From the NCBI RefSeq assembly GCF_000173975.1, contig NZ_ACEP01000112.1, forward strand, positions 1-60,277: a stretch of 60,277 nucleotides of DNA, in the 5' to 3' direction. Position 1 is the first letter of the stretch; each line of letters opens with the position of its first letter. The translations under genes and the position numbers were made by a program. Under the pieces are notes generated by a model that was given only the letters and a program-made list of their open reading frames with translations, did not search any database and was not told where the DNA came from. Shown piece by piece: positions 44,137-52,121 of the stretch. This DNA is from Anaerobutyricum hallii DSM 3353 (GTDB taxonomy: Bacteria > Bacillota > Clostridia > Lachnospirales > Lachnospiraceae).

Positions 44137-44439
44137 TTAAAAAATTCCTTTATTGTATTTGAACTGTCCATACAATATAAAGCCTAATCCGACAATAACT
44201 GCTGGAAGAATGATATAATCTATAATTATTTCACTCCAAAACGAAACAATAAAACCTACTACAAGAGATATTCCTATAATCAGCGTTCCTGTGCCGACTG
44301 TTTTTCCATACTTTGGTATATCTTCTTCCTTTACTTTTCGCCTGTTATAAGAGTGAATTGTGCTGATATTGCCTTTGATATTTACAATTCCCACAACAGA
44401 TATGAACACTCCCAAAATCAACATTATAATATTTTCCAT
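44137..44439 (-). CDS. small membrane protein, DUF3784-like
   Basis: 100 residues, three hydrophobic helices (IIMLILGVFISVVGIVNI, TGTLIIGISLVVGFIVSFW, IILPAVIVGLGFILYGQF) and a cytosolic Lys-rich loop with the HSYNRRKVKEEDIPKYGK pattern of DUF3784-like proteins. It follows the XRE regulator by 9 bp with GGAGGTCATT before its ATG. Function unknown. Confidence 0.65.
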   Translation of the reverse strand: MENIIMLILGVFISVVGIVNIKGNISTIHSYNRRKVKEEDIPKYGKTVGTGTLIIGISLVVGFIVSFWSEIIIDYIILPAVIVGLGFILYGQFKYNKGIF

Positions 44440-44448
44440 AATGACCTC

Positions 44449-44655
44449 CTAAAAATAAAATAGTTCCTCAAATTTTTTGTCCAATGCAATACAAAGAATT
44501 AGAGCCAATTTTGCAGTTGGATTAAACTGTCCTGTTTCAATAGAACTAATGGTATTTCTTGATACTCCTACCATTTCTGCAAGCTGAGCTTGAGAAAGAT
44601 TTGCTTCTGTGCGAACTTCCTTTAAGTGATTTTTCAGTTGTAATTGTTCTTTCAT
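44449..44655 (-). CDS. XRE-family regulator, minimal HTH
   Basis: 68 residues, nearly all a Cro/CI helix-turn-helix: EANLSQAQLAEMVGVSRNTISSIETGQFNPTAKLAL-type sequence, ending KFEELFYF. It overlaps the DUF6442 gene by 4 bp (ATGA-like coupling). These tiny regulators usually control the membrane-protein operon they sit in. Confidence 0.9.
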   Translation of the reverse strand: MKEQLQLKNHLKEVRTEANLSQAQLAEMVGVSRNTISSIETGQFNPTAKLALILCIALDKKFEELFYF

Positions 44656-44981
44656 ATTCTCACCTCTAAAAGATGGCTAACAAATCCAACAAATGCCAAA
44701 ATGGAAAACACAAAAAACAGAACAGTCAAGACCAAATCGCTCTTTCGCTTCATTTTGATAAAACGAACTAACCATTGTGTTGCAATAATGCTGAAGTATA
44801 TAACCCACGGACTGTAAATCATAGTATGAGCAAGCACAGAAGATAACAGCGAAAGCAAACAACACACTAAAGCACCAACTCTGCTTGCGTGACTTCCGGC
44901 TTGATATACCACTTCCATTTCAGCCAAGTCCTTATTGCGATGTTCTTTTCTGCTTGCATTTAAGATTTCGTCCTTTTTCAT
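44652..44981 (-). CDS. DUF6442 family membrane protein
   Basis: 109 residues, recognizable as DUF6442: cytosolic start MKKDEILNASRKEHRNKDLA, a VYQAGSHASRVGALVCCLL junction, then four hydrophobic helices. It is first in an operon with a minimal XRE regulator, a DUF3784-like protein and a broken YhfC. Function unknown; this gene set recurs on Lachnospiraceae mobile elements. Confidence 0.8.
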   Translation of the reverse strand: MKKDEILNASRKEHRNKDLAEMEVVYQAGSHASRVGALVCCLLSLLSSVLAHTMIYSPWVIYFSIIATQWLVRFIKMKRKSDLVLTVLFFVFSILAFVGFVSHLLEVRI

Positions 44982-45141
44982 AAAAACACCTCCATGCCAA
45001 GTTTTCTTTGCATATTTTAATTATACACATACCAAGTTTTCTTGTCAATAGAGTCATAAAAAAGTTACAACCGATATAAGAGATAACTTTTCTACCACTT
45101 CGATTATACTCACGACTTAATGACTTCTTGAATACATGCCG

Positions 45142-45180
45142 AAAAAGAAAAACTGCCATCGGTTTGACAGCAGTTCTTCT
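45142..45180 (-). terminator. Rho-independent terminator of the TnpV remnant
   Basis: AACTGC (45151-45156) pairs with GCAGTT (45170-45175), extended by AAGAA/TTCTT. On the minus strand it is followed by TTTTTCTTTTTC. Confidence 0.75.
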
Positions 45181-45194
45181 TCGGTTGGTATCCG

Positions 45195-45404
45195 TTAGGA
45201 ATACACAATATCATTCAATACAATCTCATCGGCACAGGCTCGAATGTTATTCATCAATCCTATCCATCTCATCATATCCGTTGCTTTCAGTTCTTCCGTT
45301 ACACCCTGCTTAAACGCTAGTTTTTGCCCTTTAATTGTGGTATTACTTATAGCAAAGCACAAAATAAGGCCCAAAAGGGCACTTTCCCTTTTGAGCCTAT
45401 ACAC
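45195..45404 (-). pseudogene. TnpV C-terminal fragment
   Basis: Residues after about 28 (AFKQGVTEELKATDMMRWIG, LMNNIRACADEIVLNDIVYS) match the end of TnpV, a small protein encoded in Tn4451-type transposons. The preceding residues are unrelated, so the gene is truncated. It marks an old transposon insertion next to the broken polymerase. Confidence 0.7.
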
Positions 45405-45526
45405 TTTATTAGCTAACGTATTTTGCTTTCATTTTTCCTCATGGTCATGAGGCTTTTTTCTCTTAAATCGCATTCTATGAATCCTTCGATTGTTCTTTCT
45501 GTTCTTCAATAATTCGTTCTGTTGCT

Positions 45527-45808
45527 TTATGAATAAATCTTTGCGGAATAATCCATGTACAGCTGCATCCTCGGCATGGCTGTAATGTACTTCACACAAT
45601 CCGGTATCTCATGGATCCGGCACCGATTCTTGATGCCAAGAGCCTTCATAGCCGGAGTGATTGCCAGACAGATTGTTGACTTTGATCTGGTCGGATCTGC
45701 AACCACCAGGTTTGCTTTAAATGGATCCAGCCCACGTTCTACGCATTCCACAGAAGCATAAAAGGACTTCAGATCAATACAGATAATAGAAGTCTGATCC
45801 TGACTCAC
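45527..45808 (-). pseudogene. Y-family DNA polymerase (UvrX/UmuC-like), N-terminal fragment
   Basis: From a GTG preceded by GGGAGGTGACAAT the frame reads VSQDQTSIICIDLKSFYASV, then ECVERGLDPFKANLVVADPT and ITPAMKALGIKNRCRIHEIP. These are the catalytic Asp and steric-gate region of translesion polymerases. About 93 of over 400 residues remain before the sequence breaks. An open frame extends upstream to 45913, but the better ribosome site is at the GTG. It is divergent from the XRE/ImmA pair with three shared operators. Confidence 0.85.
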
Positions 45809-45956
45809 ATTGTCACCTCCCAAATGTCTTTCCTCTTTTTGTAACATGTATCCCATTTTGACTATCAATGACTGTGTATCCTTCCTGTTTTCTTCAAAAT
45901 ATAGGAAATTCATTTCACATATTCGTTGACAAAAGAGGAAATATTGTATATCTTAT

Positions 45957-46050
45957 AGGAAAGATGTTTCCCTTATCTGTGATTCACATTATGGGAGAGA
46001 TATCTCCCTTTGTCAAGATTAATTTTTGATTTTTAGGAAACACATTTCCC
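45957..46050. promoter_or_regulatory. three palindromic operators, RGGARA-N4-TYTCCC
   Basis: AGGAAAGATGTTTCCC (45957-45972), GGGAGAGATATCTCCC (45993-46008) and AGGAAACACATTTCCC (46035-46050) share a 6-4-6 palindrome. Centres are 36 and 42 bp apart. They fill the divergent promoter between the polymerase remnant and the XRE gene. A weaker fourth site (AGGAAATTCATTTCAC) is at 45903-45918. Very likely binding sites of the XRE protein. Confidence 0.8.
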
Positions 46051-46109
46051 GTTTTGCCTTGAGGCGGCTAATGAAACTTATAAGACAAGGCTTAGAAAGA
46101 GGTATGTTT

Positions 46110-46529
46110 ATGACATTCGGTGAAAAAGTAAGATCATTAAGAAAAGAAAAAAAGATGAGTCAGCAGGAACTGGCCAGCATGGTTGGCGTTTCATATAGGA
46201 CCATTCGATCCTGGGAAGTGGAAGGACGTTTCCCAAAACAAAATGTTCTGTATCAGAAACTGGCAGATGCATTACAGTGTGACGTTTCTTATCTCATGAG
46301 TGAGGATGAAGCTTTTATCACAGAAGCATCCGAACAGTTTGGTAATCGCGGTGCCAAACAGGCTCAACAGATCCTGGAACAGGCTGCAGCTATGTTTGCC
46401 GGTGGATCACTGACTGACGAAGATAAAATAGCTTTTATGGATGAAATCCAGAGTCTTTATCTGGATTCCAAAAGACGTGCAAAGAAATTTACACCGAAAA
46501 AATATCTGAAAAACCAAGAGGAAAAATAA
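46110..46529 (+). CDS. XRE-family repressor (ImmR-like)
   Basis: 139 residues from the ATG after AGAAAGAGGTATGTTT. The HTH at about 3-58 reads FGEKVRSLRKEKKMSQQELA, SMVGVSYRTIRSWEVEGRFP. The C-terminal half is a helical tail. Together with the metallopeptidase gene that follows it forms an ImmR/ImmA-like switch, in which the protease cleaves the repressor on a DNA-damage or other signal. The divergent polymerase would then be derepressed, an SOS-like response now broken. Confidence 0.88.
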   Translation: MTFGEKVRSLRKEKKMSQQELASMVGVSYRTIRSWEVEGRFPKQNVLYQKLADALQCDVSYLMSEDEAFITEASEQFGNRGAKQAQQILEQAAAMFAGGSLTDEDKIAFMDEIQSLYLDSKRRAKKFTPKKYLKNQEEK

Positions 46530-46621
46530 TAGAAGGCGGGATTATTGTACACCTAATCTGTTACCTTATAGTTACAAGGATATTTCTGCCCTTTTTATTT
46601 TTTACTTTTGAGGTGATTTAT

Positions 46622-47137
46622 TTGAGAAACACTTACATTTATACAGAAACAAAGAAATTAATCAAGAAATATGGCACCAGGGATTCCTTTGAGATCATGG
46701 ATCAGATGAACATTGCTGTCGGGGAAACTTCCAGATATAAGACACTGAAAGGATACTGTTTTATGAGCTGTAAGACGATTTATGTCATGATCAGCAGTTT
46801 CCTTTCTGAAGAAGAAAAGATGATTGTTGCCGCCCATGAATTAGGGCATATCATCCTGCATCGTTCCCAGCTGAAAATGGCTCCAATGCAAGATGATACA
46901 CTCTACAATATGACGGATAATACAGAATACCAGGCCAATCTGTTTGCTGCCGATCTACTGATTGAAGATGAAGACATTGAAGAGATGGTTCAGAACGAAG
47001 ACCTGGATTATTTCGGACTCTGCAGTTCATTGAATGCGACTCCGGAACTCATGAGCTTTAAATTATACAGCCTGACAAAACGAGGCCAGGCTTATCATAT
47101 GCCGATGGAGATTCAGAGTAATTTCCTGGCAAAATAA
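46622..47137 (+). CDS. ImmA/IrrE-family metallopeptidase
   Basis: 171 residues from TTG, spaced 8 bp from GAGG; a GTG 9 bp upstream is the alternative. Zinc motif HELGHIILHRS (about 71-81) is the HExxH of the ImmA/IrrE family, and EYQANLFAADLLIED supplies the third ligand Glu. ImmA-type enzymes cleave their paired XRE repressor. It follows the XRE gene by 92 bp on the same strand. Confidence 0.9.
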   Translation: MRNTYIYTETKKLIKKYGTRDSFEIMDQMNIAVGETSRYKTLKGYCFMSCKTIYVMISSFLSEEEKMIVAAHELGHIILHRSQLKMAPMQDDTLYNMTDNTEYQANLFAADLLIEDEDIEEMVQNEDLDYFGLCSSLNATPELMSFKLYSLTKRGQAYHMPMEIQSNFLAK

Positions 47138-47202
47138 TAAAGGATAAGTGTATTCTACAATAAGAAAACTATAGATTTATCTCACTGAAAGGGGGATTAT
47201 TT

Positions 47203-47589
47203 ATGTCAAAACATCATATAGAAAAGGTAACCTGCCCTTCCTGCCATCATGAGGGAGATTTTGAAGTCTGGGACAGCATTAATACTGTACTGAATCCTGA
47301 AATGAAAGAGAAGGTACTTAATCAGTCTATTTTCCTTTATACCTGCCCGAACTGTGGAGAGACCTTTCGTTTAAACTATCCTACACTCTATCACCAGATG
47401 GAAGATCTTGTCATGATTTATCTGGTTCCTGAATCAGAAGTAGAGAAGACATATGAAATGTTTTATGGAGAAAATGCTTTGGCTGATTATCGTACCGAAA
47501 AGTACTTAAACCGGATTGTGACATCAGCAAATCAGCTCATTGAAAAGATCAAAATCTTTGATGCTGGTAAGGATGGCAGGATAAATTAA
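47203..47589 (+). CDS. CpXC-domain protein
   Basis: 128 residues. Two CPxC pairs, VTCPSCHHEGDFEVWDSIN near the start and LYTCPNCGETFRLNYPTLYH, define the CpXC domain, probably a zinc ribbon. Found next to XRE/ImmA pairs on other Firmicute elements; function unknown. It has its own AAGGGGG-type ribosome site and may form one transcript with the ImmA gene. Confidence 0.82.
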   Translation: MSKHHIEKVTCPSCHHEGDFEVWDSINTVLNPEMKEKVLNQSIFLYTCPNCGETFRLNYPTLYHQMEDLVMIYLVPESEVEKTYEMFYGENALADYRTEKYLNRIVTSANQLIEKIKIFDAGKDGRIN

Positions 47590-47626
47590 TAATATATTTG
47601 GTGGCTACACCCCCAAGCCCCTGTGG

Positions 47627-47678
47627 AATCAACAACACCGGTACTGGATATCAAAATCCCGCACCGGTGTTATTGATT
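47627..47678 (+). terminator. hairpin terminator after the CpXC gene
   Basis: AATCAACAACACCGGT (47627-47642) pairs with ACCGGTGTTATTGATT (47663-47678): 16 bp with one mismatch. The downstream T-run is weak. Confidence 0.55.
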
Positions 47679-47731
47679 GTAATTAGCTTACTTTGATAAA
47701 ATGATAGATTGTCAGCTCTGCAAACTTGAAT

Positions 47732-47980
47732 TTATCGTCTTGTTCCATTCTTATCAAAATTCTTTTTTAATGCTATTTCTGTTGGGAGAATAGACCCAAT
47801 TAAAGGAATAAGTTGAACACCACAGATAATTCCTCCTATACTCCCAACACAATCTTCATTTTTTCCAATCACTAAAAGCATGAATATTACTGTTATCGGC
47901 AACATAACCATTCCACAGACATACCAGACTTTACCACAATATTTATGAGCAAATTCCCATGCTAAATTGCAGATGAACAA
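47732..47980 (-). pseudogene. SdpI-like immunity protein fragment
   Basis: 82 residues with two hydrophobic helices (VWYVCGMVMLPITVIFMLLV, GSIGGIICGVQLIPLIGS), preceded by AWEFAHKYCGK and ending PTEIALKKNFDKNGTRR. This resembles the C-terminal half of SdpI-family membrane proteins. Its stop codon lies in a TAAATTCAAGTTTG sequence that recurs after other genes in the region. Family assignment is moderate. Confidence 0.5.
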
Positions 47981-48182
47981 TTATTATGGAGAAATTATAA
48001 CAGAGTATTTGACAAATTATATGTGTTTTATTGTGTTGTCAGTGGAAATCTTCTCCATACTTTTTACTTTCGGAGTGGTAAAAAGTGTTGTTGTACTGTT
48101 ATTTGTGGACACGGCAATTTTTATTGGATTGTTAGTAGTTGGTTTGGTAAAAATGGATTTGAGAGGGAAAGAAGTTTTATGA
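47967..48182 (+). CDS. hypothetical small membrane protein
   Basis: 71 codons (a Met at residue 3 could also start it). Two hydrophobic stretches (YMCFIVLSVEIFSILFTF and SVVVLLFVDTAIFIGLLVVG) and a Lys-rich end. No family recognized, no clear ribosome site. It overlaps the SdpI-like fragment by 14 bp tail to tail at their 5' ends. Could be a remnant. Confidence 0.35.
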   Translation: MQMNNYYGEIITEYLTNYMCFIVLSVEIFSILFTFGVVKSVVVLLFVDTAIFIGLLVVGLVKMDLRGKEVL

Positions 48183-48676
48183 TTCAAATTTTATATTTCA
48201 GAAATAACAATAAGATACTATTTTTCCCACGCCTACTATGAGAACGGCGGCTATGAGATAGAAATTGCATATACTGGCGAATAAAAGAACCGCTGTTGCA
48301 TGGTTTATTGGCTTCCATGTAGCTGGTATTCGGCTGAGGTATTGAAAGAGCTGGGATTGAAATGAGGAAAGTGGATAAATGTTTTGATTGACGAAATAAC
48401 CTATACATGATAGTATAAATCCAAAGATGATGGTCTATCAGAGAGACTGTTATATATCTTCAAGTTTAAAAAGATAATTTTCAATAATTTTTCAAAAATC
48501 AGAATCGACAATTCATGACAAATCAACCCTGAATCGGGGAACGTTTCTCATAGAAAAGAACTACAAAAAATAAGAAAATAAAAACGGAAAACCATTGTCT
48601 GTAGTATAAGTATTTGTTATTATGAAGTAAATAGAGGATATTTTACAAAGTAAAGCTTAATCTAGAGAATCTGCCA
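48183..48676. other. degenerate gene-free stretch
   Basis: No intact gene. Two broken pieces can be read on the plus strand: YYFSHAYYENGGYEIEIAYT ending at about 48283, and CCMVYWLPCSWYSAEVLKEL ending with GLK and a TGA at about 48363. I recognize neither. The rest is AT-rich. It lies between the SdpI-like remnant and the DUF1847 gene. Confidence 0.5.
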
Positions 48677-48724
48677 GTGGCAGGCCTCTGTAGATACCAA
48701 GGTATACAAAAGGAGAATGAAAAA

Positions 48725-49375
48725 ATGAAAAAAGAAGACATGTCCTGTATCGACTGCGCAGTAAAAAACTGCAACAAAATGGATAAAACCTATCCGGATT
48801 TCTGTCTGACAACACACATGGATGAAGAAGTTCTAAATGAAGCTATGGAATGCTACAATGAAGACGAGAACCGCAAAGTAACAATCGCTGCAGCTGAAGT
48901 AGAGTATGAGAATTACTGCAAACATACCCGTGTCGAAGAAATCATGGATTTTGCAAAGAAGATTAATGCGAAAAAGATCGGGATCGCAACCTGTGTCGGA
49001 TTGTTGAAAGAAAGCCGTATCCTGGCAGATATCCTGCGCAGACATGGCTTTGAGGTGTATGGTGTCGGCTGTAAAGCCGGAACACAGAAGAAGACATCGG
49101 TCGGCATCCCGGAATGCTGCGAAGGTGTCGGTGTGAATATGTGTAATCCGATCCTGCAGGCAAAGCTTCTGAACAAGGCGAAGACGGACCTGAATGTTGT
49201 GGTCGGACTTTGTGTGGGGCATGACAGTCTGTTTTACAAATATTCCGAGGCACTGACTACGACAGCAGTGACGAAAGACCGTGTATTGGGGCATAATCCG
49301 GTGGCGGCGCTTTATACTGCGGATAGTTATTATTCGAAGTTGAAGAAGAGTAATATTTCTAATTTGGGCGTTTAA
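48725..49375 (+). CDS. DUF1847 metal-binding-like protein
   Basis: 216 residues from the ATG following AGGAGAATGAAAAA; upstream in-frame codons lack a ribosome site. The N-terminus MSCIDCAVKNCNKMDKTYPDFC has clustered Cys (a zinc or iron-sulfur site), then ARTHxxxx-like helices and a Rossmann-like KKIGIATCVGLLKESRILADIL with later GVGCKAG, IPECCEGVGVNMCNP and VVGLCVGHDSLF. This is the DUF1847 family, function unknown. Its higher GC suggests separate origin. The leader carries two small hairpins. Confidence 0.82.
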   Translation: MKKEDMSCIDCAVKNCNKMDKTYPDFCLTTHMDEEVLNEAMECYNEDENRKVTIAAAEVEYENYCKHTRVEEIMDFAKKINAKKIGIATCVGLLKESRILADILRRHGFEVYGVGCKAGTQKKTSVGIPECCEGVGVNMCNPILQAKLLNKAKTDLNVVVGLCVGHDSLFYKYSEALTTTAVTKDRVLGHNPVAALYTADSYYSKLKKSNISNLGV

Positions 49376-49421
49376 AGATACATAAAGATATCCCATTCAA
49401 GCATTTCTCTTTTTATCCAAC

Positions 49422-49453
49422 GAAAAAAAGAACACACAACACTCTGTATGTTC
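49422..49453 (-). terminator. Rho-independent terminator of the integrase remnant
   Basis: GAACACAC (49430-49437) pairs with GTATGTTC (49446-49453). On the minus strand a TTTTTTT run follows at 49429-49423. Confidence 0.75.
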
Positions 49454-49477
49454 TCTTTCTGTATGTGAAGTCCAATA

Positions 49478-49763
49478 TTATACTTTGAAGTAGCTATCCA
49501 ATCCTTTGAACTCTTCCGCTTTCATTTCTTTTGTAACATCAGCATAGATGTTCAGTGCAGTTGAAATATCTGAATGTCCGAGTGCGTCTTGAATGACCTT
49601 TATATTTACTCCAGCTTCACACATTCTTGTTGTAAATGTATGTCTAAGCGAGTGGCAGCTAAAATGAGGAAGTAACACATCAGGTTCATCACTGTGCAAA
49701 AACTGCTCATCATTGCAATCACGGATAATTCTTCGGATTGTCCTGTAGTTTGCGAATATCCGT
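49478..49763 (-). pseudogene. Tn916-type integrase, C-terminal fragment
   Basis: The minus strand reads NYRTIRRIIRDCNDEQFLHS, DEPDVLLPHFSCHSLRHTFT, MCEAGVNIKVIQDALGHSDI, then LNIYADVTKEM. It has the catalytic H-x-L-R and the final Tyr (IYADVT), the end of a Tn916-like tyrosine recombinase. The N-terminal half is absent. Its subtype differs from the fragment at 37838-38046. Confidence 0.85.
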
Positions 49764-49771
49764 ATAAATAG

Positions 49772-49811
49772 AAAAAGCCCTTTGAGAAGAGGATTTCTCC
49801 CCTCTCAAAGG
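49772..49811 (-). terminator. Rho-independent terminator of the hydrolase
   Basis: CCTTTGAGA (49779-49787) pairs with TCTCAAAGG (49803-49811). On the minus strand CTTTTTC follows. It is 20 bp past the stop codon. Confidence 0.75.
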
Positions 49812-49831
49812 ACAACCAGACAAACTTGAAT

Positions 49832-50434
49832 TTATTTGGAAGATTTTATTATCCATTCATCAAGAAATTTCATTTGTTCATCCGTATGAAACCAATGCTC
49901 TCCATTTTTCATAATAGAAAGTGTTGAATTAGTCCTCTGTACAAATTCAAATATCGTTCCATAAGCGGTAAGATTATCTTTTTCACCATACAAAATGTGC
50001 GTTGGGATTTCCCATATAATAGGATTTTCTCTTGCATAGCAAAGATAATCCCATGAAAGAGTCTCTCCAAAGGTTGTCTGAATTTCTTTTCTCTCTTTGA
50101 GTTCATCCTCTGTAACATTTGCCCAAATCATCATATCAGCAATAAGCCTTTCCATATCTACAACGGGCGAAATAAAATATGCTTTCTCTATTTGCTGATT
50201 TGATAAGGCATTGATAGCAAAATACGCTCCAATGCTATTGGCAATTACTTCAACAGTTTTGTAGTTTCTATAAATTGAATTAAAAAGTAATGGAAATTCT
50301 TCTTTTGCTTCCCATGGAAACTGTGCAATATAGTCGAGACCAATCACATCACAATTACTAAAGAGCGGTTTGTAATGAATAGCTTCTTCAGCATTACCAC
50401 CTTTTCCATGTATATAAATAACTGCTTTATCCAC
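49832..50434 (-). CDS. alpha/beta-hydrolase-fold protein
   Basis: 200 residues from a GTG preceded by GGAGGATAACTATT; upstream codons are not in the gene. VIYIHGKGGNAEEA is the oxyanion strand, VIANSIGAYFAINAL holds the nucleophile Ser (A-N-S-I-G), and the triad is completed by Asp in YGEKDNLTA and His in GEHWFHTD. Stop and start are set between TAAATTCAAGTTTG and AGAAATCGGAATTTG sequences seen around other genes here. Substrate unknown. Confidence 0.85.
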   Translation of the reverse strand: MDKAVIYIHGKGGNAEEAIHYKPLFSNCDVIGLDYIAQFPWEAKEEFPLLFNSIYRNYKTVEVIANSIGAYFAINALSNQQIEKAYFISPVVDMERLIADMMIWANVTEDELKERKEIQTTFGETLSWDYLCYARENPIIWEIPTHILYGEKDNLTAYGTIFEFVQRTNSTLSIMKNGEHWFHTDEQMKFLDEWIIKSSK

Positions 50435-50493
50435 AATAGTTATCCTCCACAAATTCCGATTTCTCAGTTTCAAAAACTGGAAGTTGAAAGTTC

Positions 50494-50967
50494 CTATAAT
50501 TTACAAATCATAATATATTCTTCATCATTTTCATCAACGATTTCAAATCCTACCTTCCTATACATACGGACAGCATAATTCATCTTCTGAACAGCTAATG
50601 ATGCTTGTTTATATCCTTCTAGTTTTAATTTCATTAGCATCTGTTTCATTAATTCTGTTCCGATACCATAGTTTCTATACTCTTTAAGAAGTGAAATTGC
50701 AAAAGACGGTGTTTCATTATCTATATGCCCGTAATCATTCATAATCCGAACCCATACAGCACCAACAATCTCATCCGCAACTTGAGCAACCAAACATAAG
50801 TCTCCCTTGTTCTCACCAAAGTCTTTTACATATACCTGCAAATCTGGTTTGTTAATGATATCTTTGGACGGTACAGGAACACCTTCAGGAATAAAAATCG
50901 CCTCGTACAAAAAAGTATCTAATATCTTATTTTCATCTCGTTTTAATTCTCTTATTGAATAATTCAT
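50494..50967 (-). CDS. GNAT-family N-acetyltransferase
   Basis: 157 residues. Motif A FAISLLKEYRNYGIGTELMKQML binds acetyl-CoA (about 90-112). Motif B ASLAVQKMNYAVRMYRKVGFEIV follows. Different from the GNAT at 41380 in length and sequence. Likely modifies a small amine; no partner gene indicated. Confidence 0.9.
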   Translation of the reverse strand: MNYSIRELKRDENKILDTFLYEAIFIPEGVPVPSKDIINKPDLQVYVKDFGENKGDLCLVAQVADEIVGAVWVRIMNDYGHIDNETPSFAISLLKEYRNYGIGTELMKQMLMKLKLEGYKQASLAVQKMNYAVRMYRKVGFEIVDENDEEYIMICKL

Positions 50968-51064
50968 ATAAACCTCCGATTTATTTTTATTTATAAATCA
51001 GTTGTCATTCCACATATAATGATTCCTCCGCTAAATATCGAATTGTGCAAAAGCCCAAGGGACT

Positions 51065-51481
51065 TTAATGCCCCTTATGCTTTTCTCTTTTCTTTTGCTG
51101 TTTCAACTCAAACATTCGCTGTTCTTCCGCCTCTTTTTTCTTGCGGTTTCTCTCTTTACGCACCTGATTGTTCTGTTCCTGTTGTAATTTTAATGCCTGC
51201 TGCGATTTTGTGCCGATGCCTGTTTCCATCGTCTGCTTTTTTGCTTCTCGTTGCATACGCTTTGGATTTCTTTTTATATCCTTTACAACAGTTTCAACAG
51301 CCGGACTGAATTTCAAACTAAAATAGTATTTTTGAATATATTCCTGCACTTCGTAATCCTTTGGTTCTGCACCAAATGTTACCTTCGCCACAGATAGTTT
51401 ACCATCTTCAATACGTTCAAATACGCCTACCCAAAATGGTTCTTCAAAATATACCGTCAGTTTTCCACTTGCTTTGTCCAT
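51065..51481 (-). CDS. yjdF: YjdF family protein
   Basis: 138 residues. The N-terminal half (KLTVYFEEPFWVGVFERIED, SVAKVTFGAEPKDYEVQEY) is the YjdF domain. The C-terminal third is a Lys/Arg/Gln-rich helix (RKERNRKKKEAEEQRMFEL). YjdF is linked to the response to azaaromatic compounds because its message carries a ligand-sensing riboswitch; its biochemical role is unknown. AGGAGGGATTCTT precedes the ATG. Confidence 0.88.
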   Translation of the reverse strand: MDKASGKLTVYFEEPFWVGVFERIEDGKLSVAKVTFGAEPKDYEVQEYIQKYYFSLKFSPAVETVVKDIKRNPKRMQREAKKQTMETGIGTKSQQALKLQQEQNNQVRKERNRKKKEAEEQRMFELKQQKKREKHKGH

Positions 51482-51494
51482 AAGAATCCCTCCT

Positions 51495-51690
51495 AAAATG
51501 AATTGAACAAAGAATGGACAACCCGGAGGGGCAGGTTACTTACCCTATTTGCATAGGACGGCTGGGCTACCTACCAGCTCTAGTACATTTTTAATGTACA
51601 TTGCGTTTTTATCTTTGTATTTATAATCAAGCCATATGGCACGATTAACTTATTCGGTCAATCCCGATTTGCACATCAAATCGTTTTCTT
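51495..51690 (-). ncRNA. yjdF riboswitch (azaaromatic-sensing) leader
   Basis: The leader of yjdF has the look of the yjdF-motif RNA. Read on the minus strand it shows a GCTGG/CCAGC stem (51561-51578), the conserved run GGGTAAGTAACCTGCCCCTC near 51525-51545 and CCGGGTTGTCC just after it, plus a variable hairpin GTACATT/AATGTAC (51583-51599). A good -10 box (TAGAAT) lies near 51694-51699. The run before the start codon would place the Shine-Dalgarno under control. Identification rests on recognition of this motif plus the downstream gene. Confidence 0.75.
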
Positions 51691-51706
51691 CATTCTATCA
51701 CAACTT

Positions 51707-52108
51707 CTATTGATCCGCCATCAGTCTTTCGAACCAGGTATCCATGACAATGATAAACTGGCCTGCTCCTGGCAATTCTTGCAGCATTTCATCAAGAGTT
51801 TTCTGTTTCACATATTTCTGCACATACACCCAACAGGCAACGCTACTGGCTTCTGATACAATGTCAGCTATGGTTTTGCGCATAAGCTCTTCAAATTCAG
51901 CAATTTCTTCTTTTGGGACAACATCATACAGTGTTGGTGCCTGATGACTTAATTTTACTCCATTTTCATTTGCATCTTTAAGCAGATTCTTAACTTTTTC
52001 TCTTGAATTCTCCGGTACTTTCATGTACTCCCACATAAATGCTACCACATCAGATGGTGTGTCTTTTTTTAGTGGTGGTAACTGAATATAATCATTGTTT
52101 TCACTCAT
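51707..52108 (-). CDS. hypothetical protein of plasmid/mobile-element type
   Basis: About 133 residues from MSENNDYIQL; an upstream Met two codons earlier is equally possible. Hydrophilic and mostly helical (FMWEYMKVPENSREKVKNLL, EELMRKTIADIVSEASSVAC), no membrane segment or motif that I recognize. It overlaps nothing downstream and lies next to the RepA-linked membrane gene on the same strand, so it belongs to the replication module. Confidence 0.6.
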   Translation of the reverse strand: MSENNDYIQLPPLKKDTPSDVVAFMWEYMKVPENSREKVKNLLKDANENGVKLSHQAPTLYDVVPKEEIAEFEELMRKTIADIVSEASSVACWVYVQKYVKQKTLDEMLQELPGAGQFIIVMDTWFERLMADQ

Positions 52109-52121
52109 TTTCATATTCTTC

